A DNA stretch of 64,000 bases from Tricholoma matsutake (GCA_026075535.2 AP026546.1:6510001-6574000); one strand, 5' to 3'; positions 22,020 through 34,385 are shown, numbered from the stretch's first letter. The notes: a model not told the origin generated them from the letters alone. A program made the numbers and translations.

Positions 22020-24801
22020 ATGATGTTACTCGCTAATTCATTTCTTGCATTCCTGCTATTCTCCACCTGCGCCATAGGGAGCCTTGTTGATGATATCGTT
22101 TATGGCATCGAAGGTGCAGTCGACTGCGGCGGATGCCACGCCCTCCTATTTCCCCTCCAAGGCCTTGCTTACCTTGGCGACTCTGTTTTCTCGGACACTA
22201 TCATCGCTGTCTGCAAGGTTCTTCGCGTGAGTCCTGTTCATATTGGTGAAAAACAAAACATGTTCGGACTCCTACGCGTGGTAGCTTGAAGACCCAGATG
22301 TTTGTCAAGGCGCCATTGCAGAGCAAGCTCCCATCATCTCACATAACCTGAGATCCATTTCGGCCTTTGGCGAAACTGCCACCAAGCTTTGCGATGTCCT
22401 GTTTGGACTGTGCCAACCCCCGCCTGTGAACCCTTTCTCTGTCCCCTTTCCCAAGCCTGCGCCCACGAATCCTAAAACTTTTGTTTCAACGGGGAAGACA
22501 CCTTTCCAGGTTGTTCACTTCAGTGACGTTCACATCGACCGACAATATGCTGTGCGTTTTCTGAATCATATTCTTGTACGACAATCAATATGCGTATATT
22601 ACAGGCGGGCTCGGAGGCCAACTGCAGCAAACCCATCTGCTGCAGGGATTACTCAGAAAGCACTGGTACACCTGCAGCACCTGCTGGACCATTTGGAAAC
22701 CATAATTGCGATACTCCCCCGAATTTGGTGCAGTCCATGCTTCGAGGTATTGCAGCCAACAACGCATTCTCTATCTTCACGGGTGACGTTGTTGAGGGTA
22801 AGTGCTAATTTTATACCGTTCTCTTCCTCGTAGCTGACTCTGCGGCAGCTGCGGTTTGGCTGCTTACTCAGGAGTAACACATTCTTTAGTATGTCAGACG
22901 TCGTTAGGTGCTGACGGGCACCGTCTAGCGACGTGATCGATGATATGGACACTTTTAATGGCGAGATGGCGACAATTCTGGGTGCACCAGTATACCCCAC
23001 TATTGGTATGTACAGTTATCTCTTCCGGTGTCATCAATGACATGGCTCACCCTGGATAGGTAACCAGTAGGTGTACACTTCCGTATTTCGGCTAGTTGTT
23101 GAAATGTAGTCTTGTTCAGCGAAGTAGCTCCTGTCAACTCCTTCCCTAGACACACTACGTCGGCGGCCAGTGCTCAATATGTTTTTGATACGCTGAGTAC
23201 CGGATGGGCTGTGAGTCCCCTTTTGCTCTCTGTTAATACCTAGTGACGTCTTCTGTCGTTATTGAGCCCTGGATTAATTCTACTGGTGCAGAGCAAGTGA
23301 AGCACTTTTCTGGTAGCTACTCAGCGGTCGTGCCTGGCACCAATCTACGGTATGGTCTGATCGTGTTCATGCGGATGCGCTCGCTTATGATCGAATAGTA
23401 TCATCTCTATTAACGACATTTATTGGTACAAGAACAAGTGTGTTGTTCGCTTCATCCCAAAATTGACTTATTTCAAACGAGATCAGCTTCTGGCTATACG
23501 ACAGCGACGCTTTTCAGTATGTTACGGAATACTCGTTCTGTTTTTCGTTGTTGATGAACTTGGGCAATCAGACCTGATCCTAATGATATTCTGGCTTTCA
23601 CCGTTCAAGAACTCCAGGCTGCAGAGGATGCTGGACAACGTGCCTGGATAATCGCCCATATGGCTCCTGGCAGGGGGGATACTTTGAGTGATCAGGTTTG
23701 TCACCCTGATGTAATAGATTGTCGGTTGTGATCCTCACTTCTTTGCAGTCGAATTACTTTGATCAAGTTGTGCAACGCTACCACAATACTATTGCAGGGC
23801 AATTTTATGGCCACAGCCACCAGGTATCTATACCTCTTCGTTTATCCCGGATATGATCTGACTTTCGTAACAGGATCAATTTGCCATCGCATATTCGAAT
23901 TATTCACAACAAACTGCTGCGAACGCGGTCAGCGTGGGATGGATTGCTCCTGCGTTGACACCTAGAGGTATTGCCTTTCTGTGACGATCACGGCTTGCTC
24001 TGATTGATCCCATTAGGCGGAAATCCAGAGTTCAAGATGTATGATGTTGACCCTGATACATACGAAATTATGGATGCTCGTGTCTTTATGAGTGTGTCAT
24101 CTTCTGTTGATGATCCTACAGTCCTGAATTAAGTGATTGGTCAAGGTAACCTATCTGATCCCACGTTCCAAACAAATCGTTAGCCCATGTTTCTCAACAT
24201 ACTTGATATATTAACGAATGACCCTCTTCCCGGCTTTTAGCGACATGGAAACTCAGATACAGTGCTAGAGAAACGTACGGTTCTCTCGTCGGCCTACCAC
24301 TCACCGAATCCCTTTCGCCTGCGTTTTGGCACAGGGTCACAGAAGTCTTTATCACCAACGACACTGCGTTCCAGCAGTACAACATGTACAGGAGTAGACG
24401 TGCTGTTGTGCCACCGTGCAATGGGACATGCAAGTCGACTATGATATGTGATCTGAGAGCCTTGCGTGCGGAGAACAACTGTGTATGTCGCGTTTGCTAA
24501 AGATCTCATGCTCACTGTTGTTCTTTCATCTTTTCTCTCCCATTTTTTTCTTCTTCTTCATTAGAATGTTGCAACGCCGGGGACGCCGGGGTTGAAGTCT
24601 TATGGCGAAGAGACATTGAATGCGATTAGTGAAGACGAGTGTGAGCCGTCGAGGCTCCGTGATATCATGTCTCGTATTTTTGGGGCCATGGTAGGCTCAA
24701 TCTAATTCTAGACCATGGAAATTCGCTTATGATGGGTGTAGTCTGGAGTGAACCGGGATACTCTGATAGCACACATGGAAGAAGCTATCTGGGAAGCGTG
24801 A
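22020..24801 (+). CDS. acid sphingomyelinase-like phosphodiesterase, secreted, 18 exons
   Basis: The predicted 620-aa protein starts with a signal peptide (LANSFLAFLLFSTCAIG), then a saposin-B domain with paired cysteines (about 34-115) and a calcineurin-like metallophosphoesterase domain. Metal ligands are D150 and H152 (DVHID), D219 (GD), N263/H264 (GNHE), H374 (AHMAPG) and H408/H410 (GHSH). This is the acid sphingomyelinase family, which cleaves phosphocholine from sphingomyelin; the fungal substrate is unknown. Exons: 22020-22226, 22285-22551, 22605-22797, 22834-22873, 22929-23005, 23060-23066, 23120-23210, 23267-23349, 23399-23437, 23487-23516, 23572-23695, 23749-23823, 23874-23967, 24017-24091, 24146-24178, 24241-24482, 24565-24690, 24742-24801. 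Their sum is 1863 nt. Exon 6 is only 7 nt. Confidence 0.93.
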
Positions 24802-25721
24802 GTATTCTTCGTCGTATAGAGATCATCATCATTCATGATGCTTTCCGAGCAGAAACTCTGAAGAACCTAAGTTCGTGGAACAGAGGGTTGGCTCCATATA
24901 AGCAAAATGCCAGGTTAGAAGTACCGAGCCCGCATTTTTGGGTTGGAACAACATGCATGTGCAAAACTTTGGATCTAGATGTAATACTACAGGTGCTCTT
25001 CTATCTAGACCGTGAATAGGACTCTCCCTTCTTAATCGTCAATGGTGTTCTGATTTCGGCGTTGCGGAAACTTTTCAATTTAATTCCTGCTACGTCCAGC
25101 AATACTAGGTCAACTTTCATCGTTGGCTTTGGCGTGGAAAGGGGGAGAGGGGGCTTTAGGCTGTGTAATTTCATCCGGACAGAACTGCCTAGACACTGCT
25201 TGTAGTTGGGAGGAGGTTCAAGACAAATTCATGCAAGAGTTCTGTCCAAAATATTGAGATCCAGACGTAGCGTAATAAAATAAAAACGGTCCGGCATTGC
25301 CAAATCTGCCTCTCCGAACGTCGCAGCTGGGAATGACTCAGGATGGGAGACCAATTCAGGGTGCTCTATTGTCAGTATGCAGCTCGGAGCCCCCACAAGC
25401 GCGGAGCATTCCCGAATATTGATCTCGCGCCGTACCGTCCAGCTGATCCGTTCGTTGATGGACGACTAGCTGTGATAATGGATATGTACTGGTATCTAGA
25501 ATCTCAAGGAGGATCACATAAAATAAGTAAAAGTATTTGAAGAAGACAAAGGAAAACCAAAAACCAAAACATGTCCGTCCAGTCGAGATCGAGAATCTTG
25601 ACAAATATTTTGTAGGCATCAAAGAGTCCGTGGGAAATGTACAGGAACAGAGAAGTCGACTAATTCCCTTCCACATCGTCGCTTTGCGTCCAAATCGTGT
25701 GCGATTTAATAACCTAGATCT
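24802..25721. other. no recognisable gene
   Basis: This is the 3' flank of the sphingomyelinase gene plus short frames on both strands. A minus-strand frame at 25356-25676 may be downstream sequence of the neighbouring hypothetical gene, but it shows no domain. Confidence 0.4.
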
Positions 25722-26595
25722 TTAGTCATCCCATGAGTCACGCTGTTGGCTCGTGGCTGAATACCTGTTAACCTGGTTAAGGGTGGCGATAGTCGAAGAC
25801 ATTGGCTCCTGGAATTCAAGACTGTCAGTGGAAAGTTTGCTTGAAGTTGAGGACTTCGTGCGAATCCGCCTTGATTTTGAGTTGGGCTGAAGCAATTCGA
25901 TCAATAGTCCTCTCAGGTGAAGCCCAAATTCCATGTTCATCTCACGAACGATCCCATCTGGAACCAACTGCGGCAACGAGCATGGTGAAACCCCAATGTC
26001 AGAGCCCTTTATGATGAATTTATCTGGTGACAAATGCACCGACAACTTCTCAAGCAGGCGATGGCAAAACGGGCAGCATGGCTTAGAAACTCAAATGACA
26101 TGCGAAGCACACTACGTCGTAAAATATCAAAGGGTGCAGAAGAGTAGAAAACAAATACCACGCACCGCGAAGTCCGACCCCCATCTTCTCAAGCATAGCA
26201 AGGACGTCGCGTACTGATTCATTGAAAACATTAGATTTATCGCGCGCGCAGCAGATGAGGCAGCAAAGCAGAGCCTCGCAGTGTTCCACCCCAGAGAAAC
26301 CACGTTCCTTGATAATTTTTTCCCAATTTGTGATAAAGGTTGCGGCATACGAGGGTATGAGCGCATCGGTCAACTCGGCAATTACGGAACTACTAGCCGA
26401 TTGCTTGGCCGCCGTGGCAGCCCCGCTGATGCGACGGGTGCCATGGCGGGTATCACAGCAGGCAAGTTCCGAGGCAGTTGACTCGTAGTTGACTCGTAGT
26501 TGACTCGTACTAGTTGGCTCACAGTTTACTCGGCGCGCGGTTGACACCTCATTACATAATCCTACCAAATTGAGATTGATGCAAGATTGATGCAA
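25722..26595 (-). CDS. hypothetical protein, model uncertain
   Basis: The minus strand carries a frame (26595-26083) whose later part looks coding (ITNWEKIIKERGFSGVEH and VRDVLAMLEKMGVGLRG). A GT donor near 26160 and an AG acceptor near 26075 could join it to a second coding-like block (CCPFCHRLLEKLSVHLSPDK, 26070-25722). I do not recognise the family. The true start is unclear, because the upstream 120 bp hold two 11-bp tandem repeats that distort the frame. It could be a lineage-specific gene or a decaying one. Confidence 0.35.
26477..26509. repeat. 11-bp tandem repeat, three copies
   Basis: GTTGACTCGTA is repeated three times head to tail. Confidence 0.85.
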
Positions 26596-26603
26596 GATTG
26601 ATG
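26575..26603. repeat. 11-bp tandem repeat, nearly three copies
   Basis: ATTGATGCAAG is repeated 2.6 times, about 65 bp from the previous 11-bp array but unrelated in sequence. Confidence 0.85.
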
Positions 26604-26786
26604 CATTCTCTTAAGAACAAACTGTTTAAATCAATCGGTTCATGAGGGTGACCATGGTGACTGGCATCAGACTGGCACGGTAGAGGATGTACATCAGTTA
26701 CAATAGCAACAAATTTTGATGTCTCTATTAAAATGGTCCAAAACAGCTATCATTCTTTTCCTCTCTTTTCCTTCACCAAGTTCACC

Positions 26787-28129
26787 ATGCCTCCAGTCAT
26801 ATGTAACTGTACAATTTCCTGCACAAAAACCATCTTCATCAATGAGGTTGAACAGCCAGGACAGTATGTTGATGGTTCTACCCAGTTGAAGCATGAGAAA
26901 CAGGATAAAGATAAATGGCCTGTGTCACAACTGGCAAAGGGAAAGCGGCAATCATCATCCCCAAGCCCATCACCAAAACATTCTAGAGCTTCTAATTCTC
27001 CCACAGGTAAGTGCTAAGTGCTAGATTGTTATTGTTAGATCCAGACTAATATACTAATTATGCAGATATCAACTTTTCTACAGTAGTTATCACAAAGATT
27101 ATCTGTCTCCTTGTCATCTGGCTCCACAATAGAGCTAGTGTGAGTCATTCTATCACCAACAAAATTCTACAAGGATTTCAACTTATTATTTCTGTGACTC
27201 TCTCTATTGTTGGGGTTGCTCTTTCATCATCTGGACTCAATGTCAAGCTTCCAAACATCCAACTCCCTCATGATGTCCACACAGTATATTGGCTCCACTG
27301 CTCAGAGCCAGAAATCATCCGGACAGCATGCTGCCCCAAGTGATTTTCCCTCTTTTCTCATCCTATTTCTTGGAAATGTCAGTGGAAGGCATCCCCAAGA
27401 TCACAATCCTGTAACACAAACCTCTGCTCAGAATGCTCCAAATGGTCCTAAATGGGTCCCATGTCATCTATACACTACACAATCCTTTGATCCTTGGCTT
27501 CAGTTCTTATTATCTTCCAAGGTCATTGAAGACAGCCTTCATGAGACTTTCAACCACCACAGAAGCCATCCACCAGCTGCCTCTGGTGCCAATATGAATG
27601 ATATCCAGGATAGCCCTGCTTGGGATGACTTGCAAGGTTTTCTACAGTCTTCTTATCATTTACTATTTGGAATCTATATTGATTGGTTCAATCCTTATAC
27701 CAACAAGATTGCTGGTAAGTTAAGAGCCACACAAATCCCTATGCATATGACTTCAATGATGATGATGATGATGACAATGATGATAACTATATTCCTGTTG
27801 ACCCTTTGCCTTTTAGCTTCACAGAAATTGAGCTACAGGCAATAAGAAATTGTATTCATGATATTACTCTTCCAACATGGATACAACGACCACCAACCAA
27901 TCTTGGTGAACCAAGCCATGGCAAACTCAAAGCTCAGGAATATCTCACCCTCTTCACATGTATCTTTCCCCTCATTATTCCTGAATTCTGGTATATGACT
28001 ACTGCCACAAATTTCCACCACCAGCACTTCTACTGCTTCTATCATGTTGTTGCAGCAACAAATATTGTAGCTGCATATAAAACCTATACCACTGGCAAGG
28101 TAATGATCAAAAGCACTCACCTGTTCTGA
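26787..28129 (+). pseudogene. Tnp2-type (CACTA/EnSpm) transposase remnant
   Basis: The start has a cysteine cluster (MPPVICNCTISCTKTIF). Pieces in different frames follow the order I remember for fungal Tnp2 transposases: a TACCPKCFSLF cysteine motif, PKWVPCHLYTTQSFDPWLQF, FGIYIDWFNPYTNKIAGK (near 27668-27715) and LPTWIQRPPTNLGEPSHGKLK (near 27870, first 20 residues of the match). Some frame changes may be introns, but premature stops and missing blocks, including most of the catalytic region, show it is decayed. Confidence 0.75.
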
Positions 28130-28598
28130 CTGATCAGACCCTCACACCGAATAGTGGCTTTTTTGACCATGGCAATGTTGAATAAGCTCTGCATCATGTT
28201 GCTCTCGCTGCAAGCTTTGGTCAAGTACTCACCATATCATTACAGATCTAAGACTACTGGCAGCTTGATCAGTATATGCAAGGTCAGCCATGGTCCTGAC
28301 CTAAGGGTGAACAAGGCTAAAATGTACATTGCGCCATGCTGGTGGCAGGGGTTCCAGGGATCTGCCACCTTGACCCTAGACCAGTTTGGTCATGATGCTA
28401 ACTGCAGGCTGGTGAAGTGCTAATGTCATGACAGAGCTCCAGACCTTCAGACAATGTCAGTCATGACACTGACTTGAGGCAAGGTTTGTGAGCAATGTGC
28501 AAACTCATCTCTAACTGGCACTTCCAACAGCAGTTCCAGATTCGTCCCTTCCCCTACTAAGAGTCAAAACCAAAGTCACACCAGTTGCCCCACTTTCA
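28130..28598. other. transposon-derived spacer
   Basis: Short frames only. A degenerate repeat of CATGACACTGA/TCATGACAGAGC-type words lies near 28400-28470. No gene is visible. Confidence 0.4.
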
Positions 28599-30160
28599 AT
28601 GGAGATGGTTGGTGGAAAAGAGAAGTGGAGGCGGATCAAGGGAGGCTCCTCCTCATCCTCAGAGTCTGCAGGCTTGTGCCTTTCCAACGTTGAGTCATCT
28701 CAGAAGAGGTCGAGCAAATACAGGAAGGCAAGCACTGGGAAGACTGCCACATCTGGGTCCCGCTACTCTCAGAAGGCAAAGATCAGCTCAGACATGATGG
28801 ACTACTTCAAGTTAACTGCCAAAAATAGGATGAGTGGGCTCGCGATTACAACCCTCAGCTTTGAGGACATGGCTACATGGCAGGAGAGTGCAGTCAGTTT
28901 ACTCCACTGGGCAAAGGTGGAGTATGAGCAGTTGAGAAAAACTGGTAAGTGCCCAGCACTCCAGTTAACCAGCATTTCACTCATGAGTGTCAAAGTTGTT
29001 GAAGCAGATTCCGAGTCTTGGCCCAAGGATATGGTTGCTCATGTGCGTCTAAATTCTGAGGACTTGGGGTATGCTATTGATGCTAGCTACAGGTTGCCAA
29101 GTCCCTTTACAGACCAACATCTACAGCCTTGCAAGACAAAATGTGCACTGCTTCTACAAGCTGGACCTGTCAGAAGAGCAGGTTTTGGGTGCTCAGAGGC
29201 AAAAGAATTGCTTGACAATCAAGGCTATGTCCACGGGCTCAATGAAGAGGTAAGCTGAAGTTCATGCCATATGAAGAGGTTGGACTGAGCATAACTATTG
29301 ACAGGGAAAGGTCCTTGAGCTCTTTGGGACCGATGGGCTAAAGGCTTTTGCAGCTGAGGTCGTGAAGTCACCAGCTGTGATGTTGAACAAGGAGCTCTTC
29401 ATGCTGCACCTGGGTTTTGGGTGCATCTCCTTTCTCACTATTTGCATAGGTACATGGGTCATAGATCATATTCTGTCACTCACCCCTGCTCAAGCTCTGC
29501 TCAGCATTGCAGGAGGTTGCCGAGAAAGCCACTAGTTCAAAAGCAGCTGGTAAGTCCATGGATAGAGACAAGTGGGTCAGTAAAAGGGGAAAGCCCTCAA
29601 CTTACCTTAGTGGTGATAAATGGAAGAACAAGCAAGATGTGCTAACTGAGCAGCTGAGGGCTCTTTGGGATGACCCAGAAGAGGAGATGACACGCAAGAG
29701 AATTTGGAACATGGGATACTGCAGGAATGAACCAGGCCCAGCCATCATCCCTTCAATGGGCCCATGCTCCCAGCCAGCATCATCACAGCTGCAGCCAGCT
29801 CCTGTTCCCACTGAGCAGCCAGACAGCTGTGCAGAGCTATTCTCCAATAGTGGGCAGGCTCCATTTGACCCTGCCATGACTTTGCGAGGCAACATCGCAG
29901 GAATGCCTTCCAATCCTGGGGAGGTGCTGTTTCTTTCAAATGCATATGGTGTGGCAAACTACACAATAGGCCCCGGCTACACCCCTGGCTTCATGCCTGC
30001 TTATGTTGATCCTAAGTACCAGCAATGGTTGGCAGAGGATGGGTTCATTTACCAGAATCCAGGACCATTTGATGCAAGTACTAGCAGTACCGGCCAAGCA
30101 CTCCCACCAGGTGACGGATCATTTGGCTACACCTCTGGATACTACCACCTGTACAGCTGA
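28599..30160 (+). CDS. uncharacterised intact three-exon gene inside the transposon block
   Basis: Exons 28599-29249, 29305-29449 and 29505-30160 join in frame (1452 nt, 483 aa) with clean GT/AG introns of 55 nt each. The N-terminus is Lys/Ser-rich (KEKWRRIKGG, RSSKYRKAST) and looks nuclear. The centre is mixed alpha/beta without a motif I know, then comes a helical part (LELFGTDGLKAFAAEVVKSP). A charged segment (KWKNKQDVLTEQLRALWDDP) precedes a Pro/Gly/Tyr-rich tail ending GYTSGYYHLYS. It lies on the same strand as the Tnp2 remnant, about 470 bp downstream. It could be the second gene of a CACTA element or a separate lineage-specific gene. I do not recognise the family. Confidence 0.6.
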
Positions 30161-30920
30161 GAGGAGAAGGGTTGAGCACTGTCTAACTTGGGCTTAGTTT
30201 GGCGTGCTGAAGTCATTTTTTCTGCTTAAATTTTATTTTAGTTGTCTCAATTTGGACAACCCCTAGCCTCCCATATAGATGCACTGTGTCTTTTTGTCTG
30301 TTGTCTTGGAGGAGGGTGATACTTGTATATATGATCAATTTTAGAAAACAAACTGCTAGGAGGGACCTCTGATGAAGAGCTTTCGGATGTGGAATCCTGG
30401 CAGGAGGATTTGGACTCGGACACATTAGAGACAGTTGACATGTACCATTCACAGATTCTTTGAAAATAGGGAGGTGAAAAGTCATTTGGCCCACAGTGAC
30501 CTGAAATAACTCAGAATGTTTATTTTTTTCCAGATTGAGAGTCTTGATTGATGATGTAATTTTGATGATGTAACCTTGAGCAAAAGTGTGCATGCACACT
30601 TTTGAGCTCGTGTCATGTGACATATGGCCATTTAAGTACTAACCCAGTTAGTAACCCAACTTAAACTTGAAGCTTGATGCTCTATCTTACTTGTCTTACT
30701 TGTCTCACTCATGCATCACTCAGAGGGTTTCGACCAGAAAAGCCTCACTGTGGGAAGGATATCCAATGCAAATTTCCAGACAATGGCCTGGTTTACACCC
30801 ATCTTATTTGACCCAGAGGGTACAAAGCATCACGCAACATTTTTGCTGATTTGAAGAACTGTAACTGTTTTGTGTCACAATCACGTGTCGAATGTACCCA
30901 CTTATTTAACATGATTTCTT
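30161..30920. other. AT-rich spacer, no gene seen
   Basis: This is the 3' flank of the preceding gene. A minus-strand frame (30213-30623) is AT-rich and shows no family resemblance. Confidence 0.45.
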
Positions 30921-31610
30921 TTGTTTATCCTACAAACACCATCCCCTGCTGAATCACCATGCATGCTCCTCATTGCCAAGCTTGATGATGCGGGGGCCTC
31001 ACCATCTTCCCCACCTCTCTTGGATGGAATCTCACTACCACCACCATCTTTTTATCTCTGCCAGGATGCTGCCACAGGGCCAGCATCCTCCTCCTTGACT
31101 CCATCATCCCCCCCTTTCACAAGCACTGCATTACCTCAAGCACTTGACCCCACTCCAGAGAGAACACTGCTGTTAAATCAAATGAGGTGTGTGCAGGTCT
31201 ACAGTGGTTGAGTCTGTTTCCCTCGCTGAATCTCCTACAGCTCCCCTCCCCTCCTCTATGCCACACCCTGTCACCTACAAATGCTTCTCAGTGACTATGT
31301 TGTCTGCAATGAACTGCTTTCTTGTACAGCCATGATCAAGGCTCATGACTCTGAGATTAAAGATGATTTCCTTGCACTTCAATCCTCTGGCCTCCAACTT
31401 GGGACCCTGCTTCAGGAAGGAGCTTTGAAAGGCAGCTGTTTTGCCCCAGAGTCCACTACACTCAAGCCTCAAAACTGGCAGCCAGTGGAAGAAGCCCTCC
31501 CCTGCATTTATGATTCAGATCTCAGTGAATCCGATCCCCCGGCTTTCCAGGTGGAGAGCCAGAAGCGTGTGCATGAGATGGGGGGGAATGCCAGTGGATT
31601 GTGGATGTGA
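30921..31610 (+). pseudogene. unrecognised coding remnant, probably two exons
   Basis: A Pro/Ser-rich frame (30921 onward) can be spliced at GT 31186 to AG just before CTCCCCTCC near 31241. It continues in frame into LLSDYVVCNELLSCTAMIKA and EALPCIYDSDLSESDP. Past about 31605 no donor/acceptor pair keeps the frame open into the next coding-like block, so either exons are missed or the gene is broken. The product is unknown. Confidence 0.3.
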
Positions 31611-33957
31611 GCAACTCAGGCTTCCTTCATCTTCTTTCACCCCTTTGCTAAGAGCAAGACAGCTATGGATCACCATGTGCCCCTCCATCCATAGCCCAGC
31701 AGTCCCCCAAGCTACTCGCTGCAATGCCTGCTCCAGTGCTGAAGAAGCGACGGAAGACTGCGCCAGCTTCAATCAAGGTGACTTAGCCCCTGAAAGCGGC
31801 TGCCCCCATGAGCAAAATGGTCAGGAAGAGGGGCCTTGGGTCGAAGAGGCTGAGGGCAGGGAGAGAGAAGCAGGAGCAGAAGGCAGGTGTGAGTGAGGGC
31901 AGAATGCACCGGCTTCATGAGTGGACCTTCTGAGAGGGAGAGGCAGTGTGCTTGGATGAGTTCTCAATGCAGCAGCATGGCTCCGCATCTTCATCAGGTT
32001 GGCAAGGTCGGGCCCCACCAAAAAAAATACAGGAAGAGCTCAGGGGGTTGTACAAAGGCAGAGAGATCCTGCAGCTACTGCAGGTGTTCTTCCCCATCCC
32101 CTACCTGGTGCCCCCCAGGTAAGTAGAGCCCTTGCATGTGGAAACCCCCACTGATCACAGGGAAAGTGTTCTGAAAGAGTGGGGGACCTTCCTTGTGGAT
32201 GCCGATGGCTGTGTGTTCACCTACCACTCCTTTCGAGCCCAGTGGCCTCTGCTCTCAGGCCAGTGAGCTCTCCGAAGCAATACAGGCTCTACTCGGTGAT
32301 GCCCTCATGGACCAATTGCTTGAGAAGAAGTGCAAGCTCAGGCCCTGTGGGCCCCACTTCCCCTGTATCATTGGGCACCAGTGACAGTACCAACAGGTAA
32401 GCCTGTCCATCCTGAAGCCCAAGGGGGTCTTCTGACACCCCCAGGTTTTTAGAGTGCAGATCTCACTGTGTTCCACAAAAACAACCTTGCAAAAGTTGAA
32501 ATCTTCATGAAGGTGCCCATCATAATTTGGATAAAGTGAGTCATTGGAGTGCTTGGCCCCCTCTGTTTCTGATGCCCACACAGCAGGTGGGTGGAGCAGG
32601 TCGTGCAGCAGGTTTTTCCTGGGGTTGCCAAGCGCTTCGATGAATCCTCTAGTTGATACAAGAAGAGGGGCATCGCACCTCTCTTCGGTGTGTATTGGAA
32701 CCTGTGCATAAACACCTCCTTCCCAAATCAGGTGCGAATACACTGCGGCCCCCATGCAGACCAAAAAAAACATAGTGGGTATCTGCACCCTGCTGGTCTA
32801 TGAGCTTCCTGGCAGTCAGTGCACCTTTCTTTCAGAGACAGTTTGCTCATGGGGTTTTCAGCAAACTTCAACCACACAATGAGGTCCTGGCTTGTCATCT
32901 GGGAGGCAGGGGTTGTGATTGAGCTCCCATCCTGGGTGCTCCTTCTATACCCATCCTCTCTCCTATACCACTTCAACATTGACATTCATGGTAGGTCTCC
33001 GAAGGGTTTTTTTTACCTATCTTACTGCACCCCAGCTATTCAGTTCCTGGTGACAGATGGTCTGCAGTGACCAACTCCTGCAAACTCCAGGCCTATCACA
33101 GCAGATGATGAATGTGGTCGAGGAAGCCTGGTGTACTTCAACCAGGCAACTATGTACCAGACATCAGAGACAGGGTATGCAACAATTGGGGAAGCTGTTG
33201 AAGCAGGGGACTCAGGTAAAGTGGACTACAGAATGAGTGCCCAAGCAGTGTTCACAAAGTATGCAAAGTACTTTCCAGTAAAGACAGCACCATGTGCACA
33301 TAAGCTGAACTTGGACAAATAGCATTATTACTACGATTATCTGAGGACTAGCAACTGTAATAGGAGTCTTTCCTGCTTGATAGTGAAGCTGAACATCTAG
33401 GAATCACTGGTACCTCTCTGTACTTGTGTGATAATTATACCAGCCCACTGCACAAAGATAAGGACAAGATCCGGGGCTTGTGCTCTCAGTATCGTCTACA
33501 TGCAAATGAAAATCTGAAGGAGTATGGATTTATCTATGCTTGTTACCATATCTGTATGGTATCAAGATCTAATAGTCTTTGGTAAGTCCTGCATTACTTC
33601 TCTACACTACAAAATCTAATTAAATGGGCTAGGTCTTTCACTGGAGAGGATGAACATTGTACTATGCTTCCCTCTACCAAACCTCTGCAAGTGTTGGCAG
33701 GGACTCCCTCCCTTTTAGAAGAACAAACATTATGCCTGCGAGGAGGTGCATCAGCAAGAGTATCCACTGGATCACATCTTACTGCCCCCCACTCTGATGT
33801 CATTATGGCAGGCAACTTTCAAAGGGTGAGGAATACCTATGACAGCAGAGGACAATACTGGAGGGGACAAGTTGACTGATTTACTTATTGTACTTGAAAC
33901 AAATTTTGTTTGACTTTACTTCTTGAGTTCTTTGTAAATCATCTTGTCAATTGCTAA
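31611..33957. other. fragmented coding-like sequence, unresolved
   Basis: Plus-strand pieces look translated (PAPVLKKRRKTAPASIK near 31725, GREILQLLQVFFPIPYLVPP near 32058, ALMDQLLEKKCKLRPCGPHF near 32300, YFNQATMYQTSETGYATIGE near 33135) but change frame repeatedly. They may be one multi-exon gene of a transposon-associated family, or its ruins. I cannot build a consistent model or name a domain. Confidence 0.3.
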
Positions 33958-34385
33958 GCCTCAGTTCAGAGCATTCCAGCTGCAAATAAATTAATGAAAG
34001 AATTGGCTGGCCCTTCCACCAGATTCCAAAGCATTGCAACTCTTTCCAAGCATTGTGAGCCTCAGTTCAGAGTAATGTCAGCATTCCAGCTGCAAATAAA
34101 TTAATGGAAGAATTGGCTGGCCCTTCCATCATTTTCCAAAGCATTGCAACTCTTTCCAAGTATTGTGAGCCTCAGTTCAGAGTAATGTCAGCATTCCAGC
34201 TGCAGATAAATTGATCAAAGAATTAGGCAGCCCTTCCACCACATTCCAAAGCATTGCAACTCTTTCCAAGTATTGTGAGCCTCAGGTCAGAGTAATGTCA
34301 GCATTCCAGCTGCAGATAAATTGATCAAAGAATTGGCTGGCCAGTGCACTACATTCCAAGATACTGCAATTCCTGCATCCGTTGT
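33958..34385. repeat. tandem repeat, 110-bp unit, about four copies
   Basis: Units begin GCCTCAGTTCAGAG at 33958, 34059, 34169 and 34279, spaced 101, 110 and 110 bp. The first copy lacks the TAATGTCAG stretch present in the others. Copies share GCATTCCAGCTGCA and GCATTGCAACTCTTTCCAAG, and differ mostly by single bases. Confidence 0.9.
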
